64,000 bases of DNA from Agrobacterium arsenijevicii (GCA_000949895.1 JWIT01000003.1:1-64000), one strand, 5' to 3'. Counted from the stretch's first letter, positions 47,345 to 56,770 are shown. Translations and numbers: made by a program. Notes: generated by a model not told the origin, from the letters alone.

Positions 47345-49282
47345 ATGATGGAATTGATCGCCGCCCAAGCGGCAGCGTCGGCCGCCGAGCTGCCGTTCCT
47401 GCTGCTCCAGGCTGCGGCCCTTGTCGGCATGGTGTCCGTGCTGATCCTTCTGCGGCGAAACATAGCTCTCGATGACGCGCGTTATAAAATCTACTACGGC
47501 ATCGTATTCGGAGTTACCGGTTTTTTGCTGACGCTGCTGGTTTCCGAGTTCATCAAGCTGCCCTCTAAACCCTATATCCGCTCTGACCTCCTGTTCCTGG
47601 CCGGGGTATTGGGTTCCTGGCAAGGCGGTTTGATCAGCCTTGCGCTTGTCTCCGCCGGGCGTTTTTTGTTCGGTGGTCCTGCGCTCTTTGGGGCCGCTTT
47701 TCTGGATATGAGCATCATCTCGGCTTTCGGGATCGTGATGTATGGCTGGATGCGCAGGCGCAGTCTCGCCGACCTCGGCATCCGGGAAGTCCTTGGCGTA
47801 TTCGCGATCAGGATTTTTGCGGCCTTGTTCGCTGTTTGTGTGACCTACAGTCTCAGCATGATCAGCCAGGAGCTTTTTCTGAGTAATGTCGGGCGGCGCA
47901 TCTTCGGCTCGATAGTCGGCCTGCCGATGATCGTCTGCCTGTTCATTTTGCTGCGCAGCGAGGCGCGGGGGCGCGAAGAGGTCAGGAAACGCGAGGCGGC
48001 GGCGCGGACGGATTCGTTGACGGGTCTGCCCAACAGGCGTGCCCTCAAAGACCATATCGAAGCTGTAATGCGGCAGGAGCCTGCCGTTCCGCATGCTCTC
48101 CTTCTCATCGAAATCGTCAATATTGCCGACGTCGCCGCCTGCCAGGGCGAGGACTGGGGCGATCTTTTCTGGCCGCGGCTGGCGCAGGAAATCTGCGACG
48201 GCGATAACGGCCTGCTGTCGAAGTCCAATGCGCCGCGCAGCTTCATGTTCGGCGATACCACGCTTGCGGTCGTCATCGAGGGGATTTCGCTGGAAAGGTC
48301 GGAAAGCGCGAGATTGATGATGCGTCTCCATGACGGGCTGAGTGCCTTTTCAAGGTCTGCGGAGGCCGAACCGGTGCCGCATCTGAAAATCGGTGCGGCT
48401 AATCTGGATAAGCTTTCCCGGCAGAACGTGGCCTCCTTCCTCCGGCAGCTTAGTCTGGCGTTGCTGGCAAGCGAAAATCCGGTGCAGATTTTCCCCTTCT
48501 CCTTTGCCGAAAAAGCGACGCGGGACGAGGGGGTTCGCAAGATGCTGGTCAACTGGATCAGATCCGGCAGGCCGCCGATTTTTTATCAGCCGAAATTCGA
48601 AATGCGCAATCGCCACATGATTGGTGCGGAGGCTCTTTTGCGGGCGGTCGATGCACGCGGACAGCCGCTTTCGCCCTATTATGTGCTGGAGATCGCCGAA
48701 CGTCATCGGCTGCTGGTGGAGTTCGAATGGTCGACGATCGAAGCCGTCGTGCGTGATCTCAGCGACCTGCGGGGTCTCGATCCGGATTTCCATCTGGCCG
48801 TTAATATCTCCGCGTCGTCTTTTGCAACGGCGCGCTTCGGTGAGCGGGTCGTGGCATTTTTGAACGAGATGGCAGTGCCTGCGCATCGCCTGTCGATCGA
48901 GGTGACGGAGATGAGCAGGATACCGGTCATCGACATCGTTCAGCAGAATTTCGACAGGCTGAGCGAAGCGGGCGTGCGGCTGGCGCTGGATGATTTCGGC
49001 ACCGGTTATGCGGCGCTCACCCTGCTTGCGCGGTTCCCTTTCGAGGAGGTCAAGATCGATCACTGGATGACGTCCCGGCTTGAACAATCGCGGTTCAAGG
49101 ACGCTATCGCACTCGCTTTCGAAAGTGCGGAACGTTACGGGGCCAAGCTGGTGACGGAAGGCATAGAAACGGAGGAGCAGAGCAGGTTGCTGATGCAGAT
49201 GGGCATCCGCTTCGGTCAGGGTTATCTTTATTCGCCCGCCGTGCCGCTCGAGCGGTTGCAGCCTCGCAAGGAATGCGCTTAG
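47345..49282 (+). CDS. Membrane c-di-GMP phosphodiesterase: 5TM-LytS-like, degenerate GGDEF, EAL
   Basis: 645 residues. Residues 15-200 carry about five to six helices with LPSKPYIRSDLLFLAGVLGS and GRFLFGGPALFGAAFLDM, resembling the 5TM receptor domain of LytS/YhcK proteins. Residues 220-390 keep the GGDEF-domain start (DSLTGLPNRRALKDHIE) but have no GGDEF box. The C-terminal EAL domain looks complete: EAL at 429-431, NISASSF, DDFGTG at 549-554 and VTEGIET. So c-di-GMP hydrolysis is plausible and synthesis is not. It is nine bases upstream of the histidine kinase. Confidence 0.86.
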   Translation: MMELIAAQAAASAAELPFLLLQAAALVGMVSVLILLRRNIALDDARYKIYYGIVFGVTGFLLTLLVSEFIKLPSKPYIRSDLLFLAGVLGSWQGGLISLALVSAGRFLFGGPALFGAAFLDMSIISAFGIVMYGWMRRRSLADLGIREVLGVFAIRIFAALFAVCVTYSLSMISQELFLSNVGRRIFGSIVGLPMIVCLFILLRSEARGREEVRKREAAARTDSLTGLPNRRALKDHIEAVMRQEPAVPHALLLIEIVNIADVAACQGEDWGDLFWPRLAQEICDGDNGLLSKSNAPRSFMFGDTTLAVVIEGISLERSESARLMMRLHDGLSAFSRSAEAEPVPHLKIGAANLDKLSRQNVASFLRQLSLALLASENPVQIFPFSFAEKATRDEGVRKMLVNWIRSGRPPIFYQPKFEMRNRHMIGAEALLRAVDARGQPLSPYYVLEIAERHRLLVEFEWSTIEAVVRDLSDLRGLDPDFHLAVNISASSFATARFGERVVAFLNEMAVPAHRLSIEVTEMSRIPVIDIVQQNFDRLSEAGVRLALDDFGTGYAALTLLARFPFEEVKIDHWMTSRLEQSRFKDAIALAFESAERYGAKLVTEGIETEEQSRLLMQMGIRFGQGYLYSPAVPLERLQPRKECA

Positions 49283-49291
49283 TACGAATGG

Positions 49292-50965
49292 ATGCCTGAA
49301 AACAACGACGCATGGAACAACTCATCCGGAACGCCCGGTCAGCCTTTGCCGGACGCGGGCGCCGTACGGGCGGGGAGTGGTAACCAATCGTTGCAGGCCG
49401 TTGCTCACGCCGTATCCGGCCGCCGGCGGCTGTCGGGTGATCCACGTTTGCTGGCAGCTTGGCCATTACTTCGGGCGGTGCTGGTCTGGGCGTTGCTCAT
49501 GCTGGCGGTCATTTCGGCTTTGGCTGGATATCAATATGTCAGCCTGCTGGGCGAACTGGCGCGGCAGAGCGACGCCTTGCAGGCCGAGGCTTCGCGCCGG
49601 GCGGATCAGCACGACGCCCATGTGACGGCGCTTTCAGCGGTGGCGCAGGCGGAGCAGGGGGCGGATTACGGCCTGCTGCTCGCCATTGCCGCACCCATTT
49701 TGCAATTTTACCCGCGCATTGATGAAGTCCAGCTGGTTTCCCTCAATGAGGGCGGCCCCGCCATCGGCACTCGGCCGCTGGAAAATGAACTGGTCGTGGC
49801 GATCCGCAAGGCGGCTTCGGTATTCACCGGCCGGCCCGCACTGCTGGCAAGCGCGCTCCGGCCCGGCCATTACATGATCGTCAAGCGCAGCCCCAACAGC
49901 GAGACGGCGTCGAAGGCGCTGGTTCTTGCCGTCGATAGCGCGCGGCTGCTGGCGTCCGATGCTCCTTTCTGGTCGGAGAAACAGGCGGTGATCCGCCTGA
50001 AAATGCCGGATGGTACAGTGCTGTTCGGTCCGCCGGAACTGCCGGTAAAACCGCAATATGCCCGGCAGTTGAGCAGTGCCACCCAGCCGTTGCTGCTGGA
50101 AGTCGCCCTGTCGATCACCTGGCGGGATCTTTTGCCGGGCCGTACCCTGTTACTCGGCATGGCCGGCGCCAGCGTCATTTTTGCGCTCGGCATCGTGATG
50201 GCAAGGCAGAGGACGCGCATGCGCGCCGCTGAAAGACGGGCGGAACTGAGCGGCATGGAGGCAAGGCTAACCCATGCCTCGCGGGTCAATGCACTGGGAG
50301 AGATGGCAAGCGGTCTTGCCCATGAGCTGACCCAGCCTTTGACGGCGATATTGGCGCAGGCACAAGCCGGACGGCGGCTTCTTGCCCGGCAGGACGTCGC
50401 AACACTTTCCGGCGCTCTGGATGACATGATCGAACAGGCGCGGTGCGCCTCCAACATGCTCGATCGCTTTCGCAACTGGTCGCTGCCGCACCGCCAGCCT
50501 GCGGCGGCGCATGACCTGCGCATTGCCCTGCGCAATGTGGACGCGCTTCTGGCCAATGAGGCCGCGCGTCAGCAGGTTAACATCAAGATCGGCCTGCCGG
50601 ACGCGCCGCTGCTGGTGCGGGTCGATCCGGTGGAAATCGAACAGGTGATGTTCAACCTGCTGCGCAACGCCCTCGATTCGGTCGCAAGCCTGGAGATCAG
50701 AGGCGCAATCACCGCCACACTCAGCCGGAAAGACAATCTTGCCGTGCTCGAAGTTTCCGATAATGGTCCTGGTGTCGCGCCGGAATTGCGCCAACGGTTG
50801 TTCACGCCTTTTGCAACGACGAAAATGAACGGCATGGGGCTGGGACTTGCCCTCAGCCAACGGCTGGTGGAGCGCGCTGGCGGCGAAATCCTTTACGTCG
50901 ATGGAGACAGAGGCGCTGTTTTCCGTGTCGTCCTGCCGGTCATGGCCGAAGGACAGAGGCCATGA
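49292..50965 (+). CDS. Membrane sensor histidine kinase
   Basis: 557 residues. Two membrane helices (about 68-88 and 287-305) flank a periplasmic sensor region of about 200 residues. The H box is SGLAHELTQPLTAIL with phospho-acceptor His344. N box NLLRNALDSV, G1 DNGPGVAPELRQ, F box FTPFATTK and G2 GMGLGLALS are all present. HELTQPL wording is that of the FixL-like (HPK4) kinases. Its stop overlaps the regulator's ATG, so the two are a cognate pair. Confidence 0.92.
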   Translation: MPENNDAWNNSSGTPGQPLPDAGAVRAGSGNQSLQAVAHAVSGRRRLSGDPRLLAAWPLLRAVLVWALLMLAVISALAGYQYVSLLGELARQSDALQAEASRRADQHDAHVTALSAVAQAEQGADYGLLLAIAAPILQFYPRIDEVQLVSLNEGGPAIGTRPLENELVVAIRKAASVFTGRPALLASALRPGHYMIVKRSPNSETASKALVLAVDSARLLASDAPFWSEKQAVIRLKMPDGTVLFGPPELPVKPQYARQLSSATQPLLLEVALSITWRDLLPGRTLLLGMAGASVIFALGIVMARQRTRMRAAERRAELSGMEARLTHASRVNALGEMASGLAHELTQPLTAILAQAQAGRRLLARQDVATLSGALDDMIEQARCASNMLDRFRNWSLPHRQPAAAHDLRIALRNVDALLANEAARQQVNIKIGLPDAPLLVRVDPVEIEQVMFNLLRNALDSVASLEIRGAITATLSRKDNLAVLEVSDNGPGVAPELRQRLFTPFATTKMNGMGLGLALSQRLVERAGGEILYVDGDRGAVFRVVLPVMAEGQRP

Positions 50966-51570
50966 CGCTGCCCGTCTATCTTGTCGATGACGATGACGCA
51001 GTGCGTAAGGCGCTGATCCTGCTGTTGTCCACCGTTGGCATTGAGGCAAGGGGTTTTGCCGATCCGGTGGTTTTTCTGGGGCAACTGTCCGGCCTCGAAC
51101 CCGGTTGCCTCATCCTCGACATCCGCATGCCGGCCATCACCGGATTGAAGTTGCAGGAAAAGCTGCTGGAGCAGGGCGTCGACTGGCCGGTCATCATCAT
51201 TTCCGGCCACGGAAATATCGAGGCCTGTCGTCGTGCCTTTCAAAACGGCGCGGTGGATTTTCTGTCCAAGCCGATCGATGAGCAGGATCTCATCGACGCA
51301 ATCCAGAAGGCGCATCAGACCCTGTCCCGCACGCTTGATGCGAAGGCATTGCAGGCGGAGACATTGGCATTGCTGTCTCTGCTGACTGCGCGTGAGCGAG
51401 AGATACTGGAGAGAATCGCGCTCGGTTTCACCACCCGCCAGATCGCCGATGGACTTGGCCTGTCGCCACGCACGGTGGACAGTCACCGCGCCGCCATCGG
51501 CCTCAAGCTCGGCACCACGTCGCAGGCGGAAATGACAAGGCTGTGGCTGGAAGCCGGCGAGGATCGGTAG
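50962..51570 (+). CDS. FixJ-type response regulator (REC-LuxR HTH)
   Basis: 202 residues. Receiver: YLVDDDDAVRKAL (acidic pocket), phospho-Asp53 in CLILDIRMP, Thr/Ser in VIIISGHGN, and Lys in DFLSKPIDE. The C-terminal LuxR helix-turn-helix is LTAREREILERIALGFTTRQ ... LSPRTVDSHRAAIGLKL. It overlaps the kinase gene by four bases. A short perfect inverted repeat straddles its stop codon, and its likely target is the secreted protein gene 89 nt downstream. Confidence 0.93.
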   Translation: MTLPVYLVDDDDAVRKALILLLSTVGIEARGFADPVVFLGQLSGLEPGCLILDIRMPAITGLKLQEKLLEQGVDWPVIIISGHGNIEACRRAFQNGAVDFLSKPIDEQDLIDAIQKAHQTLSRTLDAKALQAETLALLSLLTAREREILERIALGFTTRQIADGLGLSPRTVDSHRAAIGLKLGTTSQAEMTRLWLEAGEDR

Positions 51571-51579
51571 AACTACCGA
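51564..51579. promoter_or_regulatory. Inverted repeat across the response-regulator stop codon
   Basis: TCGGTAGAACTACCGA: 7-bp perfect arms, 2-nt centre. CCTTACGG (51592-51599) and CCTAAGG (51622-51628) lie just downstream, before the GlcG/HbpS-like gene. The group could be operator sites for the regulator; no T run argues against a terminator. Confidence 0.4.
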
Positions 51580-51659
51580 CAGGTTGGCAAGCCTTACGGA
51601 TTCGCAGGCCGCTGCCGCCCGCCTAAGGTGTAGTCCTCACCAAGCAAGAGGACCTATCC

Positions 51660-52142
51660 ATGATCCGTAACCTTTTTATCGCTTCCGTTCTGATCGCGCC
51701 TTCGGCAGCTTTTGCTCAGACCTTGCCGACCGCCCCGTACCTGCCGCTCGAAATGGCGGAAAAGGCGGCCAAGGCGGCGCTTCAGGCTTGCTCGACAAAA
51801 GGCAATGCCGTCACCGTTGCCATCGTCGCCCGTGATGGCGCCACCAAGGTGGTGCTGAAGGCTGATGGTTCCGGCCCGCATACGGTCCCCAGCGCAACGG
51901 GCAAGGCCTTTGCCGCCGCATCGCTCGGCCGCGACACCGGCGAGATCGCGGAATTCATCGCCTCCAAGCCTGCCAACGAAGGCCTGCGGACCATGGATGA
52001 GCGTCTGGTCGTTCAGGCTGGCGGTCTACCGATCAAGATCGGCGATGCTCTGGTCGGTGGTATCGGCGTCGGCGGTGCACCGTCGGGTGCAATCGATGCC
52101 GAATGCGCTCGCGAAGGTCTCAACGCCATCGGCGCGAAGTAA
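51660..52142 (+). CDS. Secreted GlcG/HbpS-family (DUF336) protein
   Basis: 160 residues. Signal peptide MIRNLFIASVLIAPSAAFAQ with an AFA-Q cleavage site, then the GlcG/HbpS domain: AEKAAKAALQACSTKGNAVT, VAIVARDGATKVVLKADGSG, SATGKAFAAASLGRDTGE, GGLPIKIGDALVGGIGVGGA. Streptomyces HbpS of this family binds heme and modulates a sensor kinase, but many members have unknown roles. Placed directly after a histidine kinase-regulator pair, it may be the kinase's accessory protein or its target. A ribosome site (GAGGACC) precedes the ATG. Confidence 0.88.
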   Translation: MIRNLFIASVLIAPSAAFAQTLPTAPYLPLEMAEKAAKAALQACSTKGNAVTVAIVARDGATKVVLKADGSGPHTVPSATGKAFAAASLGRDTGEIAEFIASKPANEGLRTMDERLVVQAGGLPIKIGDALVGGIGVGGAPSGAIDAECAREGLNAIGAK

Positions 52143-52193
52143 CCACCGTCAAATACGGTCCGGCGGCTTCGCAAGAAGCCGTCGGTTCGCGCA

Positions 52194-54077
52194 TCACTGC
52201 GCCATCGCATCCTCATATTCGCCGGAAAGCAGCAGCCATTGCTCCTCCGCGTCGGAGAGCTTGCTGGCGGCTTCGCCACGCTCTTTCACTTTCAGCGCTG
52301 CCTTGGCGGGTGCTTTTTCGTATAGAGCGGGGTCTGCCAGTTCCTTGTCGAGCGCCTGAATCATTTTCTCAAGCTTCGCCGTCAAAGATTCGATTTCGTT
52401 GATCTTTTTCTTCAGCGGCGCAAGCTGGGCGCGCTTTTCGGCATTGGCCTTGCGCTGGTCGGCCTTCGACGTCTGGTCGGTGGCAGCTTCTGTCTTCTCT
52501 TCCTTCTTTTTGCCTGAGGAAACGACGAGGTCGCGATATTCCTCCATGTCGCCTTCGAAGGTCTTCACCGTGCCATCGGCCACCAGCCACAGCCGGTCCA
52601 CCGTTGCCTCGATGAGGTGGCGGTCGTGGCTGATGAGGATGACGGCGCCGTTATAATCGTTCAGCGCCTCGATCAGCGCCCGGCGGCTGTCGATGTCGAG
52701 ATGGTTGGTCGGTTCGTCGAGTATGAGCAGGTTGGGTGCATGGAAGGCTGCAAGCCCCATCAGCAACCGGGCCTTTTCGCCGCCCGACAGGTCTTTCGCC
52801 GCCGTCGCCATCTTTTCCGTCGCAAGGCCCATCTGCGCCACCCGCGCCCGCACCTGTGCTTCAGACGCCAGCGGCATCAGCTTGCGCACATGCTCGACGG
52901 GCGTCTGGTCCGGCACGAGGTCATCCAGCTGGTGCTGCGCGAAAAAACCGATCTTCAGACCGGGGGCGATGCGAAGATCGCCCGCCTGCGGGGCAAGCCG
53001 GCCGGAGATGAATTTCGCAAAGGTCGATTTGCCGTTACCGTTGGAGCCGAGCAGCGCGATGCGGTCGTCATTGTCGATCCGCAGATTGAGCTGTTTCAGG
53101 ATGGATTTGCCCGGCTCATAGCCCACGGCACCGCCATTGATGGCGACGATGGGCGAGGCGGGCTGTTTTTCCGGCTCGGGAAATGTGATCGGCTGGACGT
53201 GATCCTCGATCACGGCGGCAACGGTGCCCATGCGCTCCAGCGCCTTGATGCGGCTCTGCGCCTGCCGTGCCTTGGTGGCCTTGGCGCGAAAACGGTCGAT
53301 GAAGCTTTGCAGGTGTTTGCGCGCGGCGTCGCTTTTGACCTTCGCCTTCATCTGCAATTCGTCGGCTTCGGCCTTCTGCCGCTCGAACTGGTCGTAACCG
53401 CCGCGATAGAAGGTCAGCTTCTTCTGGTCGAGATGTACGATGGAATTGACGGCGTTGTTCAGAAGATCGCGGTCATGGCTGATGATGATCACGGTATGCG
53501 GATAACGGCGGATATAATCTTCCAGCCACAGTGTGCCTTCGAGGTCGAGATAGTTGGTCGGCTCGTCGAGCAGCAAGAGGTCGGGTTCGGCAAACAGCAC
53601 GGAGGCAAGCGCCACGCGCATGCGCCAGCCGCCGGAAAAGGAGGAGGCGGGGCGAAGCTGCGCTTCGTGATCGAAGCCGAGACCGGCAAGAATGCTCGAT
53701 GCGCGCGCTTCCGCCGAATGCGCGTCGATATCGACGAGTCGCACCTGAATTTCCGCAATCCGGTGCGGGTCGGTTGCGGTTTCCGCCTCGACCAGCAGCG
53801 CGCTGCGCTCCTTGTCGGCGGCAAGCACGATGGAAATCAGCGAATCTTCCGTGCCCGGCGCTTCCTGCGCCACCTGGCCGATGCGCGCCTGTTTCGGGAT
53901 CGTCACCGAACCGCTTTCCGCCGAAAAATCGCCGGTGATGACCCGGAACAGGGTGGATTTGCCGGCGCCGTTGCGGCCAACGAGGCCCACCTTCACGCCA
54001 GCCGGAAGCGTCACGCTGGCGTGGTCGAGAAGCAGGCGCCCGGCGATGCGGGCGGAAAGATCGGTAATCGTAATCAT
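52194..54077 (-). CDS. ABC-F family ATPase
   Basis: 627 residues from the ATG at 54077 (MITITDLSARIAGRLLLDHA). Two ATPase halves: Walker A GRNGAGKST and GSNGNGKST, signatures SFSGGWRMR and LSGGEKARL, Walker B LLLDEPTNYLD and LILDEPTNHLD, with the interdomain linker (KKLTFYRGGYDQFERQKAEA) and a C-terminal coiled coil of about 80 residues. No transmembrane domain, as in all ABC-F proteins, which act on the ribosome. The wording resembles YheS/Uup types rather than EttA. Function on the ribosome is inferred from the family. Confidence 0.92.
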   Translation of the reverse strand: MITITDLSARIAGRLLLDHASVTLPAGVKVGLVGRNGAGKSTLFRVITGDFSAESGSVTIPKQARIGQVAQEAPGTEDSLISIVLAADKERSALLVEAETATDPHRIAEIQVRLVDIDAHSAEARASSILAGLGFDHEAQLRPASSFSGGWRMRVALASVLFAEPDLLLLDEPTNYLDLEGTLWLEDYIRRYPHTVIIISHDRDLLNNAVNSIVHLDQKKLTFYRGGYDQFERQKAEADELQMKAKVKSDAARKHLQSFIDRFRAKATKARQAQSRIKALERMGTVAAVIEDHVQPITFPEPEKQPASPIVAINGGAVGYEPGKSILKQLNLRIDNDDRIALLGSNGNGKSTFAKFISGRLAPQAGDLRIAPGLKIGFFAQHQLDDLVPDQTPVEHVRKLMPLASEAQVRARVAQMGLATEKMATAAKDLSGGEKARLLMGLAAFHAPNLLILDEPTNHLDIDSRRALIEALNDYNGAVILISHDRHLIEATVDRLWLVADGTVKTFEGDMEEYRDLVVSSGKKKEEKTEAATDQTSKADQRKANAEKRAQLAPLKKKINEIESLTAKLEKMIQALDKELADPALYEKAPAKAALKVKERGEAASKLSDAEEQWLLLSGEYEDAMAQ

Positions 54078-54146
54078 GGCGCCGTTTTGGCCGAACTGCG
54101 TGGCCAAGGCAAGAGCTCCGGAGCCACACAAGATCAGATTACAGTT

Positions 54147-55193
54147 TCAACAGCCGAGCTGCGCCAGATAGCTGTTGCGGCTGTGCTGCGCCACGTCTCT
54201 GGAGTAACCGATAACGCAATTGCGCGTGCCGCAGCGTGCCGAAAGCAAGGCGAGTTCGGCATGGCCGAAAAATTCGGCCGGTGTGGCGGTGCCGTCCACT
54301 GCCGCGACGCCGATTGAAACCGTCAGATGTTCGCCTTCGCCCTCGCTGGTCACGAAGCGCAGCGCCTCCACATTTTGCCGCAACCGCTCGGCAATTGCTT
54401 CAGCCGTATTTTGCGAGACGCCGGCAAACAGAAAGGCGAATTCATTGCCGCCGATACGGGCGACGAAATCGTCCTTCTTGATCGTCTTGCGGAAGAGCGC
54501 GGCCAGCCGCCGCAGCGCCTTGTTGCCGGCGGCGGGGCCGTATTTGCCGTTGATCTCGCGGAAATGGTCGATGTTGAGCAGCAGTAGCGACGTGGCGGAC
54601 GCCGCCTGTTCTCCTGAAAAGAGATCGCCGAGTTTTTCGAGGAAAGCCGCCCTGTTGGGAAGCGCCGTCAAGGCGTCACGCACGGAACTTGCCTGAAGCT
54701 CGGCCCGACTTTTCTCAACCTCGCGGATTTTCATGAGGCCCATCGAGACGAAATGTCGGAGGCTGGTTTGTTCCTCGTGAATATCGCCCATCAATTGCAC
54801 AAGCCGTTCCGCTGATGGCGGCTCAGGCTGATCTTCCTCGGAAAGGCTGGCGATGAATGTCTCGGTACGCTGCAGGCCGGCTTCCAGCCGCGCGGAAATC
54901 TGCTTCAGCGTATCGAAAGCCGTGGCTGCCATCTGCTCGGCCTCGATCTTTGAAAAGCCCGGCAGATTGTGTCTTTGGCCGACAATATCGATTTCATGCT
55001 GTTGCGGTGCGTTGCCAAGGGCAAGAATATCACGCCCCATGGCCGGATTGTGTCCCGACAATATTTCGTAGATCAATTCGTAGTTGCGCGGCAGCGGCGC
55101 AATGTTCATCTTGTCGATGAATTGTGCGATTTTGGTAAAGACGAGGCCGTTTCTTGCCTGTTCGCGTTTTTTATCGCCCGCCGATGTCGTCAC
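54147..55193 (-). CDS. GGDEF-domain protein with a non-consensus GGNEF motif
   Basis: 348 residues from a GTG at 55193; the frame is open to 55322 and the true start is uncertain. The N-terminal 150 residues are helical with no membrane span (KIAQFIDKMNIAPLPRNYEL ... SGHNPAMG). The GGDEF domain starts at RDALTALPNRAAFLEKL, with NIDHFREINGKYG, and the box reads GGNEF (residues 248-252). The inhibitory-site position reads KKDD instead of RxxD. Loss of the Asp makes weak or no diguanylate cyclase activity likely. Soluble; could be a receptor or scaffold. Confidence 0.85.
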   Translation of the reverse strand: MTTSAGDKKREQARNGLVFTKIAQFIDKMNIAPLPRNYELIYEILSGHNPAMGRDILALGNAPQQHEIDIVGQRHNLPGFSKIEAEQMAATAFDTLKQISARLEAGLQRTETFIASLSEEDQPEPPSAERLVQLMGDIHEEQTSLRHFVSMGLMKIREVEKSRAELQASSVRDALTALPNRAAFLEKLGDLFSGEQAASATSLLLLNIDHFREINGKYGPAAGNKALRRLAALFRKTIKKDDFVARIGGNEFAFLFAGVSQNTAEAIAERLRQNVEALRFVTSEGEGEHLTVSIGVAAVDGTATPAEFFGHAELALLSARCGTRNCVIGYSRDVAQHSRNSYLAQLGC

Positions 55194-55452
55194 TGACAGC
55201 CCCAATACCGATAGATTATTATGATGCACCGGCAATAACCGGTTGTTGAATGCTATTATTCTTACAAGCAACGGTTTAAAATAGACTAAATCTGCGGAAT
55301 TTTTTGGCGCTGCAAAGTGCAAATTTCCTCGTGACGAAGGTTCGCGCGCCGGAAGCGATCTTTTGATCGGTAGTATGACAAATCCTGATTTGATTTCAGG
55401 CGACGGGCGTTTTTATATCGTTGTATCGATCTTGCAGAAGAGGGTGCAGCCC

Positions 55453-56148
55453 ATGACGACCTCCAGAACTCTATATTCGCTGTGTGGAAGCGATAGCTCC
55501 CGGCCGTTTTCTCCCCATTGCTGGAAAACCGTGCTTTCGCTGGCGCATAAGGGGCTGGATTTCGAGGAACGTCCATTGCCCTTCACGGTCATTCCGACGG
55601 TGGAGGATGGCTTTTCGAGGACGGTGCCGATCCTGCGCGATGGCGACCAGCTGGTGAGCGATAGTTTCGAGATCGCGCTTTATCTCGATGAAGCTTACCC
55701 GGAGCGCCCGTCGCTGTTTAGCGGAGACGGCGGCAAGGCGATGGCCCGCTTCGTGGAAAGCTGGTCGCAGACGGTGCTCCACCCGGCCATTACCCGCATT
55801 GCCGTGCTGGATATCCACAATATGCTTGATGAGCAGGACCGCCTTTATTTCCGCGACAGCAGGACGAAGGCGCTTGGCCGCCCGTTGGAGGATGTGGTGG
55901 CCAACCGGCAGGCGGAAATCGCAGCCTTCCCGGCGCTCTTGGCGCCGATCCGCCGTATGCTGAGCTTCCAGCCCTTTATCGGCGGTACATCGCCGCTGTT
56001 TGCGGACTATATCGTTTTCGGCGCCCTGCAATGGGCGAGGATTACGACCGGGGCTGATCTGTTTTCTGAAAACGATCCGGTTCGGGACTGGTTCGAGGGT
56101 TGCCTCGATCTCCACGATGCGAGAGGCCGCAGTGTGACAGCGGCGTGA
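55453..56148 (+). CDS. Glutathione S-transferase, LigE/beta-etherase-like
   Basis: 231 residues from the ATG at 55453 (MTTSRTLYSLCGSDSSRPFS). The N-terminal thioredoxin fold has FSPHCWKTVLSLAHKGLDFE, TVPILRDGDQLVSDSFEIAL (the SNAIL-like site with Asp-Ser) and YLDEAYPERPSLF. The helical C-domain follows with ADYIVFGALQWAR. The SPHCWK pattern resembles bacterial LigE-type beta-etherases, but the substrate is unknown. Divergent from the GGNEF gene, with ndk downstream on the same strand. Confidence 0.85.
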   Translation: MTTSRTLYSLCGSDSSRPFSPHCWKTVLSLAHKGLDFEERPLPFTVIPTVEDGFSRTVPILRDGDQLVSDSFEIALYLDEAYPERPSLFSGDGGKAMARFVESWSQTVLHPAITRIAVLDIHNMLDEQDRLYFRDSRTKALGRPLEDVVANRQAEIAAFPALLAPIRRMLSFQPFIGGTSPLFADYIVFGALQWARITTGADLFSENDPVRDWFEGCLDLHDARGRSVTAA

Positions 56149-56249
56149 AATGTCTGTCGCCATCGTCGCAATGTGTTTGATCCCCCTTGTTTTCGGGCCT
56201 TTGGGCGGGTAAAGACCGCCCACTTTCTATAGGAAAAGGAAACGGACAC

Positions 56250-56672
56250 ATGGCGATTGAACGCACATTTTCGATGATCAAGCCGGACGCAACCAAGCGT
56301 AACCTGACGGGCGCGATCACCAAGGTATTTGAAGACAACGGCCTGCGCATCGTCGCCTCCAAGCGCGTATGGATGAGCAAGCGCGAAGCCGAAGGCTTCT
56401 ACGCCGTTCACAAAGAGCGTCCCTTCTTCGGCGAACTCGTTGAAGGCATGACCTCCGGCCCGACCATCGTTCAGGTTCTGGAAGGCGAAAACGCCATCCT
56501 CAAGAACCGCGAAATCATGGGCGCAACCAACCCGGCCCAGGCTGCGGAAGGCACCATCCGTAAGAGCTTCGCCCTTTCCATCGGCGAAAACTCCGTTCAC
56601 GGTTCCGACGCTCCGGAAACCGCCGCACAGGAAATCGCCTACTGGTTCGCTGAAACCGAAATCGTCGGCTGA
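56250..56672 (+). CDS. ndk: Nucleoside diphosphate kinase
   Basis: 140 residues from the ATG at 56250 ([20 protein letters not shown]). NDPK family: active-site His in [13 protein letters not shown] (about residue 117), [14 protein letters not shown], and [11 protein letters not shown]. It equalises NTP/NDP pools. Ribosome site AAAAGGAAACGGAC lies close upstream. A strong terminator follows, so it is likely monocistronic. Confidence 0.97.
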   Translation: MAIERTFSMIKPDATKRNLTGAITKVFEDNGLRIVASKRVWMSKREAEGFYAVHKERPFFGELVEGMTSGPTIVQVLEGENAILKNREIMGATNPAQAAEGTIRKSFALSIGENSVHGSDAPETAAQEIAYWFAETEIVG

Positions 56673-56738
56673 TTCAAAATATCAACGGCTTGAATCGCCT
56701 TGTAAGGTGATCGTGTGAAGCCGCTGAAAAGACTCGAT

Positions 56739-56770
56739 GAAACGGAGCCGAAAGGCTCCGTTTTTTTTGT
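56739..56770 (+). terminator. Terminator of ndk
   Basis: AACGGAGCC-GAAA-GGCTCCGTT with a GNRA-type loop and an eight-base T run, about 68 nt past the ndk stop. Confidence 0.93.

Noticed and set aside
52617..54317. 566-codon plus-strand frame opposite the ABC-F gene
   Set aside because: Shadow of a gene with two complete ATPase cassettes.
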